Shown: positions 49,426 to 59,027, numbered from the stretch's first letter. The stretch: 64,000 nt of DNA from Pseudomonas arsenicoxydans (GCF_006438915.1 NZ_RCZE01000006.1:389383-453382), one strand, 5' to 3'. A program made the numbers and translations. Notes: generated by a model from the sequence alone, not told the origin.

Positions 49426-52400
49426 GTGTCGATTCATGTCGCATTGCACCACGTCACGCATTACCGCTATGACCGCGCCGTCGAGCTCGGTCCGCAGATC
49501 GTTCGCCTGCGCCCGGCCGCCCACAGTCGCACGCGGATACTGTCCTACGCGCTGAAAGTCTCGCCCGAGCAGCATTTCATCAACTGGCAACAAGACCCCC
49601 AGGGCAATTACCTGGCTCGGCTGGTGTTTCCGGAGAAAACCGATGAGCTGCGGATCGAAGTCGATCTGCTCGCGGAAATGGCGGTCTTCAATCCCTTCGA
49701 CTTCTTCCTCGAGCCCTACGCGGAAAAAATCCCGTTTGCCTACGCCGCCGACGAGCGCAAGGAATTGGCGCCGTACCTGGAAACCCTGCCCCTGACGCCA
49801 ACGTTCAAGGCCTATCTGGACGGCATCGACCGCACGCCGCTGCCCAGCGTGGATTTCCTCGTCGCGCTCAACCAGCGCTTGAGCGAAGACATCGGTTACC
49901 TGATCCGCATGGAACCGGGCGTGCAGACGCCCGAGCACACTCTCGAACACGCCTCCGGTTCTTGCCGCGACTCGGCGTGGTTGTTGGTGCAACTGCTGCG
50001 TAACCTCGGACTGGCCGCACGCTTCGTCTCCGGTTACCTGATCCAATTGACCGCCGACGTCAAAAGCCTCGACGGTCCATCCGGCACTGACGTGGATTTC
50101 ACCGACCTGCATGCCTGGTGCGAAGTCTATTTGCCCGGTGCCGGCTGGATCGGCCTGGACGCGACCTCAGGGCTGTTTGCCGGCGAAGGCCACATTCCGT
50201 TGGCGTGCAGCCCCGATCCGGGCTCTGCGGCGCCGATCAGTGGCTTGGTGGAACCGTGCGAGTGCGAGTTCACCCACGAAATGTCCGTGGAACGGATTTG
50301 GGAGGCCCCTCGCGTTACCAAGCCCTACACCGACGATCAATGGCTGGCGATCCAGGCGCTGGGCCGGCAGATCGATGCCGACCTGCTGGAAGACGATGTG
50401 CGCCTGACCATGGGCGGCGAGCCGACCTTTGTTTCCATCGATGACCCGGACGGTGCCGAGTGGAACACCGCGGCGCTCGGGCCGGACAAGCGTCGACTGT
50501 CCGCCGAACTGTTCCAGCGCATGCGCAAACGCTACGCACCCAAGGGCCTCGTGCATTTCGGCCAAGGCAAGTGGTACCCCGGTGAGCAATTGCCGCGTTG
50601 GTCGCTGAACTGCTATTGGCGCCGCGACGGTGTGCCGATATGGCACAACAGCGGGCTGATCGCTGATGAACAGGAAGACTACGGCGCCGATGGCGAACTG
50701 GCCGGTCGGTTTCTCGCGAGTGTCGCCGAACGGCTGAAAATTCCGACACGCTTCGTGTTCCCGGCCTACGAAGACAATTTCTATTACCTCTGGCGCGAAG
50801 GCACATTGCCGCAGAACGTCAGCGCCGAAGACTCACGTCTGGAAGAGCCGCTGGAGCGTGCGCGCCTGCGTAAAGTCTTCAGCCAAGGGCTGGATAAAGT
50901 CATCGGCCAGGTCCTGCCGCTGGCGCGCACCGCCAAGGGTGATCAATGGCAAAGCGGTCGCTGGTATCTGCGTGACGAGCACTGCCGGCTGGTGCCGGGA
51001 GATTCGCCGCTGGGTTATCGCTTGCCGCTCGGCTCGCAACCTTGGGTGAAAGCGGCGGAGTATCCGTTCATTCATCCCAACGACCCGAATCAGGAATTCC
51101 CGGCGCTTCCCGACACCATGGCGTTGAACAGTCCGGGCGCGCCGGCCGAAGCAGTTGAGCGCGAACCGAAAATCGACGAGTCCGCCGACTGGCTGACGCG
51201 TACGGCGTTCTGCGCTGAAGCCCGGGAAGGGCGGTTGTACCTGTTCATGCCGCCACTGGAGCGGGTCGAGGACTATCTGGAACTGGTCACCGCCATCGAG
51301 GCCACTGCCGAAGAACTGCATTGCCCGGTGTTGCTGGAAGGCTATGAACCGCCAAGCGATCCGCGCCTGAGCAACTTCCGCATTACCCCGGATCCGGGCG
51401 TGATCGAAGTCAACGTGCAGCCATCCGCGACTTGGGACGAGTTGGTCGAGCGTACCGAGTTTCTCTACGAAGAAGCGCGCCAGACCCGGCTGACCACCGA
51501 AAAATTCATGATCGACGGCCGGCACACCGGCACCGGCGGTGGTAACCATTTCGTGCTCGGCGGCGCGACCCCGGCCGACTCGCCGTTTCTGCGTCGCCCC
51601 GACCTGCTGCGCAGCCTGATCAGCTACTGGCATAACCATCCGTCGCTGTCCTACCTGTTTTCCGGGCTGTTCATCGGTCCGACGTCCCAGGCACCTCGCG
51701 TCGATGAAGCACGCAATGATGCGTTGTATGAGCTCGAAATCGCCTTCGCCCAAATGCCTGAACCGGGCGAGGAATGTGCGCCATGGCTGGTTGACCGGCT
51801 ACTGCGCAACCTGCTGATCGACGTGACCGGCAACACCCATCGTGCCGAATTCTGTATCGACAAACTCTATTCGCCGGACGGTGCGACCGGACGCCTTGGC
51901 TTGCTGGAATTGCGTGCATTTGAAATGCCACCACACGCGCGCATGAGCCTGGCTCAGCAATTGTTGCTGCGAGCACTGGTCGCGAGGTTCTGGCGCGAGC
52001 CGTATGCGCCGCCGAAACTGGCGCGCTGGGGCACGGAGCTGCACGACCGGTTCCTGTTGCCGCACTTTATCGAGCAGGATTTTGCTGACGTCATTGTCGA
52101 TCTGAATGCGGCCGGTTATCCGGTGCGGGCCGAGTGGTTCGCTGCGCATCTGGAGTTCCGATTTCCCAAGGTCGGCGATTACGCGGTCAGTGGCATTGAG
52201 CTGCAAATGCGTCAGGCGCTGGAACCGTGGCATGTGCTGGGCGAGGAGGGCACAGTCGGCGGCACGGTCCGCTATGTGGATTCGTCGCTGGAGCGTTTGC
52301 AAGTCAAGCTCACCGGCCTGCCACCGCAACGTTATCTGCTGACCTGCAATGGCATTCCGGTGCCGCTGCAACCCACCGGGCGGGTTGGCGAGTTTGTCGC

Positions 52401-52701
52401 TGGCGTGCGTTTTCGTGCCTGGCAACCGACCAACTGCCTGCAACCGACCATCCCGGTCCATGCGCCGCTGGTGTTCGACCTGCTCGACACCTGGATGCAG
52501 CGTTCGCTGGGCGGCTGCCAATACCACGTCGCCCATCCGGGTGGGCGCAACTACGACAGCCTGCCGGTGAACGCCAATGAGGCCGAGAGCCGGCGAATGG
52601 CGCGGTTTTTCCGCATCGGGCACACGCCAGGGAAACTGCCTGTACCGATTGTTGAAATCAACGACGAGCTGCCGATGACGCTCGATTTACGACGTTTCTA
52701 A
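49426..52701 (+). CDS. Transglutaminase-like / DUF2126 protein
   Basis: This 1091-residue protein joins an N-terminal transglutaminase-like cysteine peptidase domain (about 1-290) to a large DUF2126 region. The triad is visible: Cys in ASGSCRDSAWLLVQLL, His in DLHAWCEVYLPG and Asp in IGLDATSG. DUF2126 contains a glutamate/arginine-rich core with GGGNHFVLGGATPADSP. The GTG at 49426 follows AGGAGG (49414-49419). It leads a three-gene operon whose members occur together in many bacteria and are thought, from domain analysis, to make or modify a peptide or protein amide bond. Signal peptide: none seen. Confidence 0.88.
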   Translation: MSIHVALHHVTHYRYDRAVELGPQIVRLRPAAHSRTRILSYALKVSPEQHFINWQQDPQGNYLARLVFPEKTDELRIEVDLLAEMAVFNPFDFFLEPYAEKIPFAYAADERKELAPYLETLPLTPTFKAYLDGIDRTPLPSVDFLVALNQRLSEDIGYLIRMEPGVQTPEHTLEHASGSCRDSAWLLVQLLRNLGLAARFVSGYLIQLTADVKSLDGPSGTDVDFTDLHAWCEVYLPGAGWIGLDATSGLFAGEGHIPLACSPDPGSAAPISGLVEPCECEFTHEMSVERIWEAPRVTKPYTDDQWLAIQALGRQIDADLLEDDVRLTMGGEPTFVSIDDPDGAEWNTAALGPDKRRLSAELFQRMRKRYAPKGLVHFGQGKWYPGEQLPRWSLNCYWRRDGVPIWHNSGLIADEQEDYGADGELAGRFLASVAERLKIPTRFVFPAYEDNFYYLWREGTLPQNVSAEDSRLEEPLERARLRKVFSQGLDKVIGQVLPLARTAKGDQWQSGRWYLRDEHCRLVPGDSPLGYRLPLGSQPWVKAAEYPFIHPNDPNQEFPALPDTMALNSPGAPAEAVEREPKIDESADWLTRTAFCAEAREGRLYLFMPPLERVEDYLELVTAIEATAEELHCPVLLEGYEPPSDPRLSNFRITPDPGVIEVNVQPSATWDELVERTEFLYEEARQTRLTTEKFMIDGRHTGTGGGNHFVLGGATPADSPFLRRPDLLRSLISYWHNHPSLSYLFSGLFIGPTSQAPRVDEARNDALYELEIAFAQMPEPGEECAPWLVDRLLRNLLIDVTGNTHRAEFCIDKLYSPDGATGRLGLLELRAFEMPPHARMSLAQQLLLRALVARFWREPYAPPKLARWGTELHDRFLLPHFIEQDFADVIVDLNAAGYPVRAEWFAAHLEFRFPKVGDYAVSGIELQMRQALEPWHVLGEEGTVGGTVRYVDSSLERLQVKLTGLPPQRYLLTCNGIPVPLQPTGRVGEFVAGVRFRAWQPTNCLQPTIPVHAPLVFDLLDTWMQRSLGGCQYHVAHPGGRNYDSLPVNANEAESRRMARFFRIGHTPGKLPVPIVEINDELPMTLDLRRF

Positions 52702-52789
52702 GTCGTACGCGACGCTCGGATTTTTCGTCTATCCGGGCGTCATGAGCGTGCGTTAGTCTGACCGTTCTTTGCTGTCTGCCGAGCTTTCC

Positions 52790-55276
52790 ATGCCTGACCT
52801 GCTTGACCGCTACCCGCTGACGGCGGGCACTTATCACGAACTGCTCGACGACAGCGGCGCCGTACGCCCGCACTGGCGTCGGCTGATCGACCAATTGCAA
52901 CGCAGCACCCCTGCGCAATTGGTGCAGCGTCAGGCCTTGTTGACCCGGCAGATCCAGGAAAACGGCGTGACCTACAACGTCTACGCCGATCCCAAGGGCG
53001 CGGATCGACCGTGGGAACTGGATCTGTTGCCGCATGTGATTGCTGCGGATGAGTGGGCGCATTTATCGGCCGGGATCGCTCAACGGGCGCGTCTGTTGAA
53101 CGCGGTGCTGGCGGACCTGTACGGCCCGCAACGCTTGATTGCCGAAGGTCTGTTGCCGGCAGAACTGGTGTTTGGTCACAACAACTTCCTCTGGCCCTGT
53201 CAGGGCATTGCCCCGCCCGACGGGGCTTTTCTGCATCTGTACGCCGTTGACCTGGCGCGCACCCCCGATGGCCGCTGGTGGGTCACCGCGGACCGGACTC
53301 AAGCGCCGTCCGGTGCCGGTTACGCCCTGGAAAACCGCACTATCGTCTCGCGGGCCTTTCCCGAGCTGTATCGCGATTTGAAAGTGCAGCATCTGGCCGG
53401 GTTCTTCCGCACGCTTCAGGAAACCCTGGCACGGCAGGCCCCTCGAGATGACGAAGCGCCGCTGATCGTGTTGCTGACGCCGGGGCGCTTCAACGAAAGC
53501 TATTTCGAACACCTGTACCTGGCGCGACAGCTCGGTTACCCGTTGGTGGAGGGCGGCGATCTCACGGTGCGCGATGCCACGGTTTACCTGAAAACCCTGA
53601 GTGGCTTGCGCCGGGTTCACGCGATCATGCGTCGGCTCGACGATGATTTCTGCGACCCGCTGGAACTGCGCACCGATTCCGCACTGGGCGTGCCGGGGCT
53701 GCTCGAAGCCGTGCGGCAAGGGCGGGTGCTGGTGGCCAATGCCCTCGGCAGCGGCGTGCTAGAGTCGCCGGGGCTGTTGGGCTTTCTGCCGAAGATCAAT
53801 CAGTTCCTGTTCGGCGAAGAACTGATTCTGCCGTCCGTCGCGACCTGGTGGTGTGGCGAGGCGCCGGTGCTGGCTCAGGCGCTGGAAAAACTGCCGGAAT
53901 TGTTGATCAAACCGGCCTTCCCGTCGCAAAGCTTCGCGCCTGTGTTTGGCCGTGATCTGAGTGAAAAGCAGCGTCAGGGCCTGGCCGAGCGCATGCAGGC
54001 GCGGCCTTATGCCTATGTCGCGCAAGAAATGGCCCAGTTGTCCCAGGCGCCGATCTGGCAGGCCGAGGACGGTCAGTTGCAACCGCGTGCCATCGGCATG
54101 CGCGTCTACGCGGTGGCCAGCCATGACGGCTACCGGGTTTTGCCCGGCGGTCTGACTAGGGTGGCTGCCGAGGCAGACGCCGAAGTGGTGTCGATGCAGC
54201 GCGGTGGGGCGAGCAAGGACACGTGGGTGCTGGGGGACCGCCCGCCCAGCGGCGAGCAATGGAAAACCCAGCGCACGATCGGTGTACATGACCTGGTTCG
54301 GCGAGATCCTTATCTGCCCTCGCGGGTGGTGGAAAACCTGTTCTGGTTCGGCCGCTATTGCGAGCGTTGCGATGACAGCGCGCGACTGCTGCGGATCGTG
54401 CTGGCGCGCTACGTAGACGGCGATGATCCACAGGCCTTGCAGGCGGCCGTCGACCTCGGTGAGCGGCTTCACCTGTTGCCCGATGAAGGCGAGTTGCCGG
54501 AGCGGTTGTTGGCCGCTTTACTCGGTGACGATTGGCCATTCAGCCTGCGCTCCAATCTGCAACGCTTACAGTGGGCGGCCTCGCAAGTGCGCGGCAAACT
54601 CTCGCGGGAAAACTGGCAGGCGCTGGTGGAATTACAGCGCGAAGCCATGGAACTGGAAACCGAAGAACCGGACTTTGGCGAGCTGTTGGACTTCCTCAAC
54701 CGTCTCGTGATGTCGCTGGCGGCGCTGTCAGGTTTCGCCCTGGACGACATGACTCGCGACGAAGGCTGGCGTTTTCTGATGATTGGCCGTCGGATCGAGC
54801 GCCTGCAATTTCTCAGTGCCAGCCTGGCAGCGTTTTTGCGCGGTGCCGGGGCTTTCGATCAGGCCGGGCTGGAATGGCTGCTGGAGTTGGGCAACAGCAG
54901 CATCACCTACCGGTCGCGGTATCTGGCGGTGGCGCAATTGCTGCCGGTGCTTGACCTGTTACTGCTCGATGAGCAGAACCCGCACGCCGTGCTGTTCCAG
55001 TTGAAACTGGTGACGCGGACCCTGAAACGCTTGAATGACGATTTTGGCGTGCCACGCGAAGCCGGTTTGCCGCTGTTGGTGGAGCGGCTGGCGCAGTTTG
55101 ATCTGGGCTGCCTGGAAAACGCCTTGTTCGGTGAAGCCAGCGTTCGCGCCGCGCTCGATGGGCTGGCCGATTTGCTGCAAGAGATCGCCGACGCCAGCGG
55201 GCAAGTCTCGGATCGCCTGGCCCTGCGCCATTTTGCCCATGTCGATGACGTCAGCCAGCGTACGGTGTCCGTCTGA
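52790..55276 (+). CDS. Circularly permuted ATP-grasp / Alpha-E fusion protein
   Basis: The 828-residue protein has an N-terminal circularly permuted type 2 ATP-grasp (about 1-480; AGTYHELLDD, YTVYADPKG-like NVYADPKGADRPWELDLLP and a downstream ATP-binding segment) and a C-terminal helical Alpha-E domain (about 510-820, beginning LPSRVVENLFWFGRYCERCD). In some bacteria these are separate genes; here they are fused. ATP-grasp enzymes of this type are predicted peptide ligases. The stop shares a base with the next gene. ATG 52790 begins MPDLLDRYPL. Confidence 0.88.
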   Translation: MPDLLDRYPLTAGTYHELLDDSGAVRPHWRRLIDQLQRSTPAQLVQRQALLTRQIQENGVTYNVYADPKGADRPWELDLLPHVIAADEWAHLSAGIAQRARLLNAVLADLYGPQRLIAEGLLPAELVFGHNNFLWPCQGIAPPDGAFLHLYAVDLARTPDGRWWVTADRTQAPSGAGYALENRTIVSRAFPELYRDLKVQHLAGFFRTLQETLARQAPRDDEAPLIVLLTPGRFNESYFEHLYLARQLGYPLVEGGDLTVRDATVYLKTLSGLRRVHAIMRRLDDDFCDPLELRTDSALGVPGLLEAVRQGRVLVANALGSGVLESPGLLGFLPKINQFLFGEELILPSVATWWCGEAPVLAQALEKLPELLIKPAFPSQSFAPVFGRDLSEKQRQGLAERMQARPYAYVAQEMAQLSQAPIWQAEDGQLQPRAIGMRVYAVASHDGYRVLPGGLTRVAAEADAEVVSMQRGGASKDTWVLGDRPPSGEQWKTQRTIGVHDLVRRDPYLPSRVVENLFWFGRYCERCDDSARLLRIVLARYVDGDDPQALQAAVDLGERLHLLPDEGELPERLLAALLGDDWPFSLRSNLQRLQWAASQVRGKLSRENWQALVELQREAMELETEEPDFGELLDFLNRLVMSLAALSGFALDDMTRDEGWRFLMIGRRIERLQFLSASLAAFLRGAGAFDQAGLEWLLELGNSSITYRSRYLAVAQLLPVLDLLLLDEQNPHAVLFQLKLVTRTLKRLNDDFGVPREAGLPLLVERLAQFDLGCLENALFGEASVRAALDGLADLLQEIADASGQVSDRLALRHFAHVDDVSQRTVSV

Positions 55277-56166
55277 TGAGTGCTCACTACCAGATTTTCC
55301 ACGACACCCATTATCACTATGACAGCCCGGTCTCTTTGGCCCAGCAGCTCGCGCATCTCTGGCCGCGGCCCTGCGCCTGGCAGCGTTGCACTGCCAGGCA
55401 ATTGCAGATCAGTCCCGACCCGACCACGCGCCGGGATGAGCTGGACGTATTTGGTAATCCGCTCACGCGCCTGGCCTTCGAGCGTCCGCACGATGAATTG
55501 CTGGTCAATGCCAGCCTGACCGTCGAGGTCCTGCCCCGGCCCGCGCTGGACTTCAATCAGTCGCCGCCCTGGGAAGACACACGCAATGCGTTGACCTACA
55601 GCAGCCAGCCGCTGTCCGCCGACATACTGGAAGCCTGTCGGTATCGGTTCGAATCGCCTTACGTGCATTTGAAGCGCAATTTTGTCGAGTTCTCCGAGAG
55701 CTGCTTTCCAGCGGGGCGACCGTTGCTGTGGGGTGTTCAGGCACTGATGGAGAAAATTTTCAGCGAATTCACCTTCGACGCCGAAGCGACCCAAGTGGCG
55801 ACGCCGTTGGTGGAAGTGCTGGAGCGCCGGCGCGGGGTCTGTCAGGACTTCGCTCACCTGATGCTCGCGTGCGTGCGTTCCCGTGGTCTGGCCGCGCGTT
55901 ATATCAGCGGTTACCTGCTGACTCAGCCGCCGCCCGGGCAGCCCCGATTGATCGGCGCGGACGCGTCCCACGCCTGGGTCTCGGTGTTTTGCCCGGTGCT
56001 GGGCTGGGTCGATTTCGACCCGACCAACAACGTTCAGCCGGCACTCGAACACATCACGCTGGCCTGGGGCCGGGATTTCTCCGATGTCTCGCCGTTGCGT
56101 GGGGTGATTCTGGGGGGCGGTAATCACGACCCTGAAGTGCGCGTCACCGTAATGCCGCTGGATTAA
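55276..56166 (+). CDS. Transglutaminase family protein (bacterial N-terminal type)
   Basis: This 296-residue protein has the bacterial transglutaminase-like N-terminal beta domain (MSAHYQIFHDTHYHYDSPVS) and the catalytic core: Cys in RRGVCQDFAHLML, His in ASHAWVSVFCP and Asp in DFDPTNN. It lacks a signal peptide, so it is likely cytoplasmic like its two operon partners. The ATG overlaps the previous stop (TGATG). It could act as a peptidase or amidotransferase on the product of the ATP-grasp ligase. Confidence 0.88.
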   Translation: MSAHYQIFHDTHYHYDSPVSLAQQLAHLWPRPCAWQRCTARQLQISPDPTTRRDELDVFGNPLTRLAFERPHDELLVNASLTVEVLPRPALDFNQSPPWEDTRNALTYSSQPLSADILEACRYRFESPYVHLKRNFVEFSESCFPAGRPLLWGVQALMEKIFSEFTFDAEATQVATPLVEVLERRRGVCQDFAHLMLACVRSRGLAARYISGYLLTQPPPGQPRLIGADASHAWVSVFCPVLGWVDFDPTNNVQPALEHITLAWGRDFSDVSPLRGVILGGGNHDPEVRVTVMPLD

Positions 56167-56177
56167 CGCAGATCCCT

Positions 56178-56266
56178 TGTAGGAGTGAGCCTGCTCGCGA
56201 TAGCGGTGATCCAGATAAACAAATGTTGAATGTGCCGCCGCTATCGCGAGCAGGCTCACTCCTACA
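56178..56266. repeat. REP-type inverted repeat, TGTAGGAGTGAGC family
   Basis: TGTAGGAGTGAGCCTGCTCG and its exact inverse CGAGCAGGCTCACTCCTACA flank about 45 bases; the inner arms continue as CGATAGCGG/CCGCTATCG. It is nearly perfect, suggesting recent activity. Confidence 0.9.
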
Positions 56267-56317
56267 GGGGGGGCTGTATGCGTTCTTTGGATTGGGGTAA
56301 TTCAGAGGGGGACTGTG

Positions 56318-56345
56318 AGGGTCAGCAAAAGTAACTGCTGACCCT
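56318..56345. other. Intergenic hairpin without a T-tract
   Basis: AGGGTCAGCA and TGCTGACCCT pair over a short loop (AAAGTAAC). It lacks a T-run on either strand, so it may be an RNA stabiliser or Rho-linked structure rather than a terminator. It lies between converging genes. Confidence 0.5.
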
Positions 56346-56392
56346 GGACACAGATCCGGTGGGCCTGATCAGATCATCCGGCCCTGAGGGTC

Positions 56393-56581
56393 TCAGGCGT
56401 CGGGCGCCTGATCTTTCGGTGCTTCAGTTTCGTCTGTAGCCACTTCGCCTTCGGCATCCGGGTTCAGTGCTGCTGCTTCTTCTTCAGCTGTAGCTTTCTT
56501 GCGCTGAAGCTTTTCCTCTTTCTTCTGCTCCTTGGCCAAGTCTCTCTGACGTTTGGCGAAGGAATAATTAGGTTTAGCCAT
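56393..56581 (-). CDS. Small Lys/Glu-rich conserved protein
   Basis: The 62-residue protein begins MAKPNYSFAKRQRDLAKEQK, is rich in Lys/Arg/Glu in the first half and acidic in the second (ending APKDQAPDA). It is almost certainly a coiled or disordered small protein; similar ones occur widely in pseudomonads with no assigned role. ATG 56581 follows AGAGGATCGCCC; the open frame back to 56674 overlaps LOG and is not needed. Confidence 0.7.
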   Translation of the reverse strand: MAKPNYSFAKRQRDLAKEQKKEEKLQRKKATAEEEAAALNPDAEGEVATDETEAPKDQAPDA

Positions 56582-56649
56582 GGGCGATCCTCTGGGGTCG
56601 AAGGTGAGGTTGAGCGGCGCATATTCTGCCCTGTATCGGTGCCGAGCCG

Positions 56650-57237
56650 TTAGCTGGGTTTTTGATCGGTCCATTTTGGCAGGACCGATGGTTGCCAGGC
56701 GTCCAGGGCATCGAGCAGGGTTTGCGGTGATTCGCTCACTTGCAGCATGTCACGGTGTGGTGCGCGAACGAAGCCTTCGCCGACGATATGATCAAGAAAA
56801 CCGGTCAATTTGCTGTAGAAACCGTTCACTTCCAGCAGTCCGAGCGGCTTGCCGTGATAGCCGAGCTGGCCCCAGGTCCAGACTTCGAACAGCTCTTCCA
56901 GCGTGCCCAAGCCGCCAGGCAGAGCGATAAACGCATCACTGAGTTCAGCCATCCGCGCCTTGCGCGCGTGCATGCCGTCGACCACTTCCAGGCGCGTCAG
57001 GCCGCTGTGGCCGATTTCCTTGTCCTTGAGGCTTTGCGGGATGATCCCGATCACTTCACCGCCGGCCGCCAGTGCCGCATCGGCCACAATCCCCATCAGG
57101 CCGACGGCGCCGCCGCCATAGACCAGGGTCAAATTGCGTTTAGCCAAGGCGCGCCCCAAAGCTACCGCCGCTTCACGATAGGCTGGGTGGGTGCCGGTGC
57201 TGGCGCCGCAAAATACACAAACAGACTTCAAAGACAT
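56650..57237 (-). CDS. LOG family protein (TIGR00730)
   Basis: This 195-residue protein begins [20 protein letters not shown] and has the PGGxGTxxE motif as [13 protein letters not shown], the nucleotide-binding signature of LOG phosphoribohydrolases (cytokinin riboside monophosphate or related nucleotides; the bacterial substrate is generally AMP-like). It is in the same slot upstream of azu as in other pseudomonads. ATG 57237 is chosen over earlier in-frame starts because GAGAAACGC precedes it. Confidence 0.88.
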   Translation of the reverse strand: MSLKSVCVFCGASTGTHPAYREAAVALGRALAKRNLTLVYGGGAVGLMGIVADAALAAGGEVIGIIPQSLKDKEIGHSGLTRLEVVDGMHARKARMAELSDAFIALPGGLGTLEELFEVWTWGQLGYHGKPLGLLEVNGFYSKLTGFLDHIVGEGFVRAPHRDMLQVSESPQTLLDALDAWQPSVLPKWTDQKPS

Positions 57238-57296
57238 GCGTTTCTCCATGGTCAGGATGACCACAGAGTAAAGGCAGCTCAGTCAGGCTCCAAGGG

Positions 57297-57386
57297 TTAA
57301 ACCTCGCGCTGAGGTGTTTCATAGGTGCCGCTGGCACCACAGGCGTAGGCGGCAAGCAAACTGCACAACAGGCTATTCAAGGACAT
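57297..57386 (-). CDS. Possible 29-residue hydrophobic peptide
   Basis: A short frame encodes a 29-residue peptide starting MSLNSLLCSLLAAYACG and ending YETPQREV. It has a good ribosome site (CTGGAGCG, 8 bases ahead of the ATG at 57386) and a signal-like hydrophobic first half. It lies 60 bases upstream of the LOG start on the same strand. No homologue can be named; it could be a leader peptide or a tiny exported protein. Confidence 0.4.
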   Translation of the reverse strand: MSLNSLLCSLLAAYACGASGTYETPQREV

Positions 57387-57481
57387 GACAGGCGCTCCAG
57401 GCAGAGGATGATGGCCTGATCATAGGGCCGAGCCAGACGCTTGGCTGGTAGATTGTTTCGATAGGTGTCATAGCGCTAAAG

Positions 57482-57491
57482 TTGTATACAA
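57482..57491. promoter_or_regulatory. Perfect palindrome TTGTATACAA upstream of azurin
   Basis: The 10-bp palindrome is the kind of operator bound by GntR/FadR-type repressors. It lies immediately before the ANR-like box. The regulator is unknown. Confidence 0.35.
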
Positions 57492-57494
57492 TTT

Positions 57495-57508
57495 TTGATT
57501 CAAGTCAT
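57495..57508 (+). promoter_or_regulatory. ANR/FNR-like box upstream of azurin
   Basis: TTGATTCAAGTCAT matches TTGATnnnnATCAA in the first half and three of five positions of the second. It lies about 75 bases before the azu start. In P. aeruginosa azu is controlled by ANR, which supports the reading. Confidence 0.45.
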
Positions 57509-57581
57509 AGGAACTTGCGAAGTTTTCAGGCAGTCTTCTGTTCATTCGCACTTTTCGTTAACCCTGCCTTGGAGATTCACC

Positions 57582-58028
57582 ATGTTTGCCAAACTTGTTG
57601 CGGTATCCCTGCTGACACTGGCCAGCAGTCAATTGATGGCGGCTGAATGCACGACAACGATCGACTCCACTGATCAGATGACTTTCAGCAGCAAGGCCAT
57701 TGAAATCGATAAGAGCTGCAAAACCTTCACCGTTGAACTGACCCACTCCGGCAGCCTGCCGAAAAACGTCATGGGTCATAACTGGGTTCTGAGCAAAGAG
57801 GCTGACGCGCAGCCGATTGCTACCGCTGGCCTGGCTGCGGGAATCGAGAAGAACTACCTTCCTGAAGGTGATGCACGCATCATTGCTCACACCAAGATCA
57901 TCGGCGCTGGCGAGAAAGATTCGGTGACCTTCGACGTGTCGAAACTGGCCGCTGGCGAAGCCTACGGTTTCTTCTGCTCGTTCCCTGGCCACATCTCGAT
58001 GATGAAAGGCACGGTTACCCTGAAGTAA
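57582..58028 (+). CDS. azu: Azurin
   Basis: Azurin is a periplasmic blue copper protein that passes electrons in respiration or denitrification. The 148-residue precursor has a 20-residue signal peptide (cleavage after LMA) and a mature chain of 128 residues starting [17 protein letters not shown]. Copper ligands are in MGHNWV (His46) and [13 protein letters not shown] (Cys112, His117, Met121); the disulfide cysteines Cys3 and Cys26 are present. ATG 57582 follows TTGGAGATTC. ANR-like control is suggested by the upstream box. Confidence 0.98.
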   Translation: MFAKLVAVSLLTLASSQLMAAECTTTIDSTDQMTFSSKAIEIDKSCKTFTVELTHSGSLPKNVMGHNWVLSKEADAQPIATAGLAAGIEKNYLPEGDARIIAHTKIIGAGEKDSVTFDVSKLAAGEAYGFFCSFPGHISMMKGTVTLK

Positions 58029-58050
58029 GTCTGAATACCGCGTAATCGTT

Positions 58051-58125
58051 CTTCGCGAGCAAGCCCGCTCCCACATTAGTCCTGCGAAAACAGGTCAAAT
58101 GTGGGAGCGGGCTTGCTCGCGAAGG
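58051..58125. repeat. REPIN: two inverted REP copies
   Basis: CTTCGCGAGCAAGCCCGCTC and its exact inverse (58100-58125) flank about 20 bases, the shortest spacer of the six copies. It lies just behind azu. Confidence 0.9.
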
Positions 58126-58156
58126 GGCCGGTAGCCTCTACAAATGCTCCAGCCAA

Positions 58157-58186
58157 AGAAAAGCCCGCTGAGCGGGCTTTTTCATT
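58157..58186. terminator. Bidirectional terminator between azu and nadE
   Basis: AAAAGCCCGCT and AGCGGGCTTTTT pair tightly over GA, with A-rich and T-rich flanks. It lies 10 bases beyond the nadE stop on the minus strand. Confidence 0.85.
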
Positions 58187-58195
58187 ACTCACAAA

Positions 58196-59023
58196 TCAAG
58201 GCGCAAACGGCATCACCCGCTTGTGATGAGTCTTCTTGTAAGTCTCACAAATGATCTTGAACGCGTCCTCACGCACCGCCTCGCCGTGCAGGAACGCATC
58301 AATCTCGGCATAGGTCACGCCGTGGGACGCTTCGTCCGGCTTGCCCGGCGACAGGTCTTCCAGATCGGCAGTCGGGATTTTTTCCACCAGCGACTCCGGC
58401 GCACCAAAGCTGCGAGCAATATTGCGAACCTGATTCTTCACCAGCCCACTCAACGGTGCCAGGTCGCAGGCGCCGTCACCGAACTTGGTGAAGAAACCCA
58501 TCACCGCTTCTGCCGCGTGGTCGGTGCCGATCACCAGTCCATGGGCTGCGCCGGCGATGGTGTACTGGGCGACCATGCGCATCCGCGCCTTGGTGTTGCC
58601 GAGCACGAAATCCACCGAGACCGCGTGCTTGCCTTCGAAGGCAGCGACTTCATTGGCCAGGGCTTTGACCGCGGGGCCGATGTTCACGGTGTGGCGTTCG
58701 TCCGGGGCGATGAAATCCACCGAGGCCTGGGCGTCGTGCTCATCGAACTGAGTCTCGTACGGCAAACGCACGGCGATGAATTTGTAACTCTTGTCGCCGG
58801 TGCGCTGACGCAGTTCGCGCATCGCGCGTTGGGCCAACAGGCCGGCGGTCAGGGAGTCGACGCCACCGCTGATGCCCAGCACCAGGGTCTTGAGCCCGGA
58901 ATTGACCAGGCAATCCTGAATGAAACTCACCCGCCGGGCGACTTCTGCCTCAAGGGCGGCCTCGTCGGCAAACGGTGGTTGAACATTGAGCTGCTCAGCA
59001 ATCTCACGCTGTACGGCTTGCAT
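58196..59023 (-). CDS. nadE: Ammonia-dependent NAD+ synthetase
   Basis: NadE (275 residues) amidates nicotinate adenine dinucleotide to NAD+ using ammonia. The PP-loop is [17 protein letters not shown]; the later [17 protein letters not shown] and [11 protein letters not shown] segments match the short E. coli-type enzyme without a glutaminase domain. ATG 59023 follows GCAAGGAGTG. It lies 4 bases after pncB, its partner in NAD salvage, on the same strand. Confidence 0.96.
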   Translation of the reverse strand: MQAVQREIAEQLNVQPPFADEAALEAEVARRVSFIQDCLVNSGLKTLVLGISGGVDSLTAGLLAQRAMRELRQRTGDKSYKFIAVRLPYETQFDEHDAQASVDFIAPDERHTVNIGPAVKALANEVAAFEGKHAVSVDFVLGNTKARMRMVAQYTIAGAAHGLVIGTDHAAEAVMGFFTKFGDGACDLAPLSGLVKNQVRNIARSFGAPESLVEKIPTADLEDLSPGKPDEASHGVTYAEIDAFLHGEAVREDAFKIICETYKKTHHKRVMPFAP

Positions 59024-59027
59024 GAAT

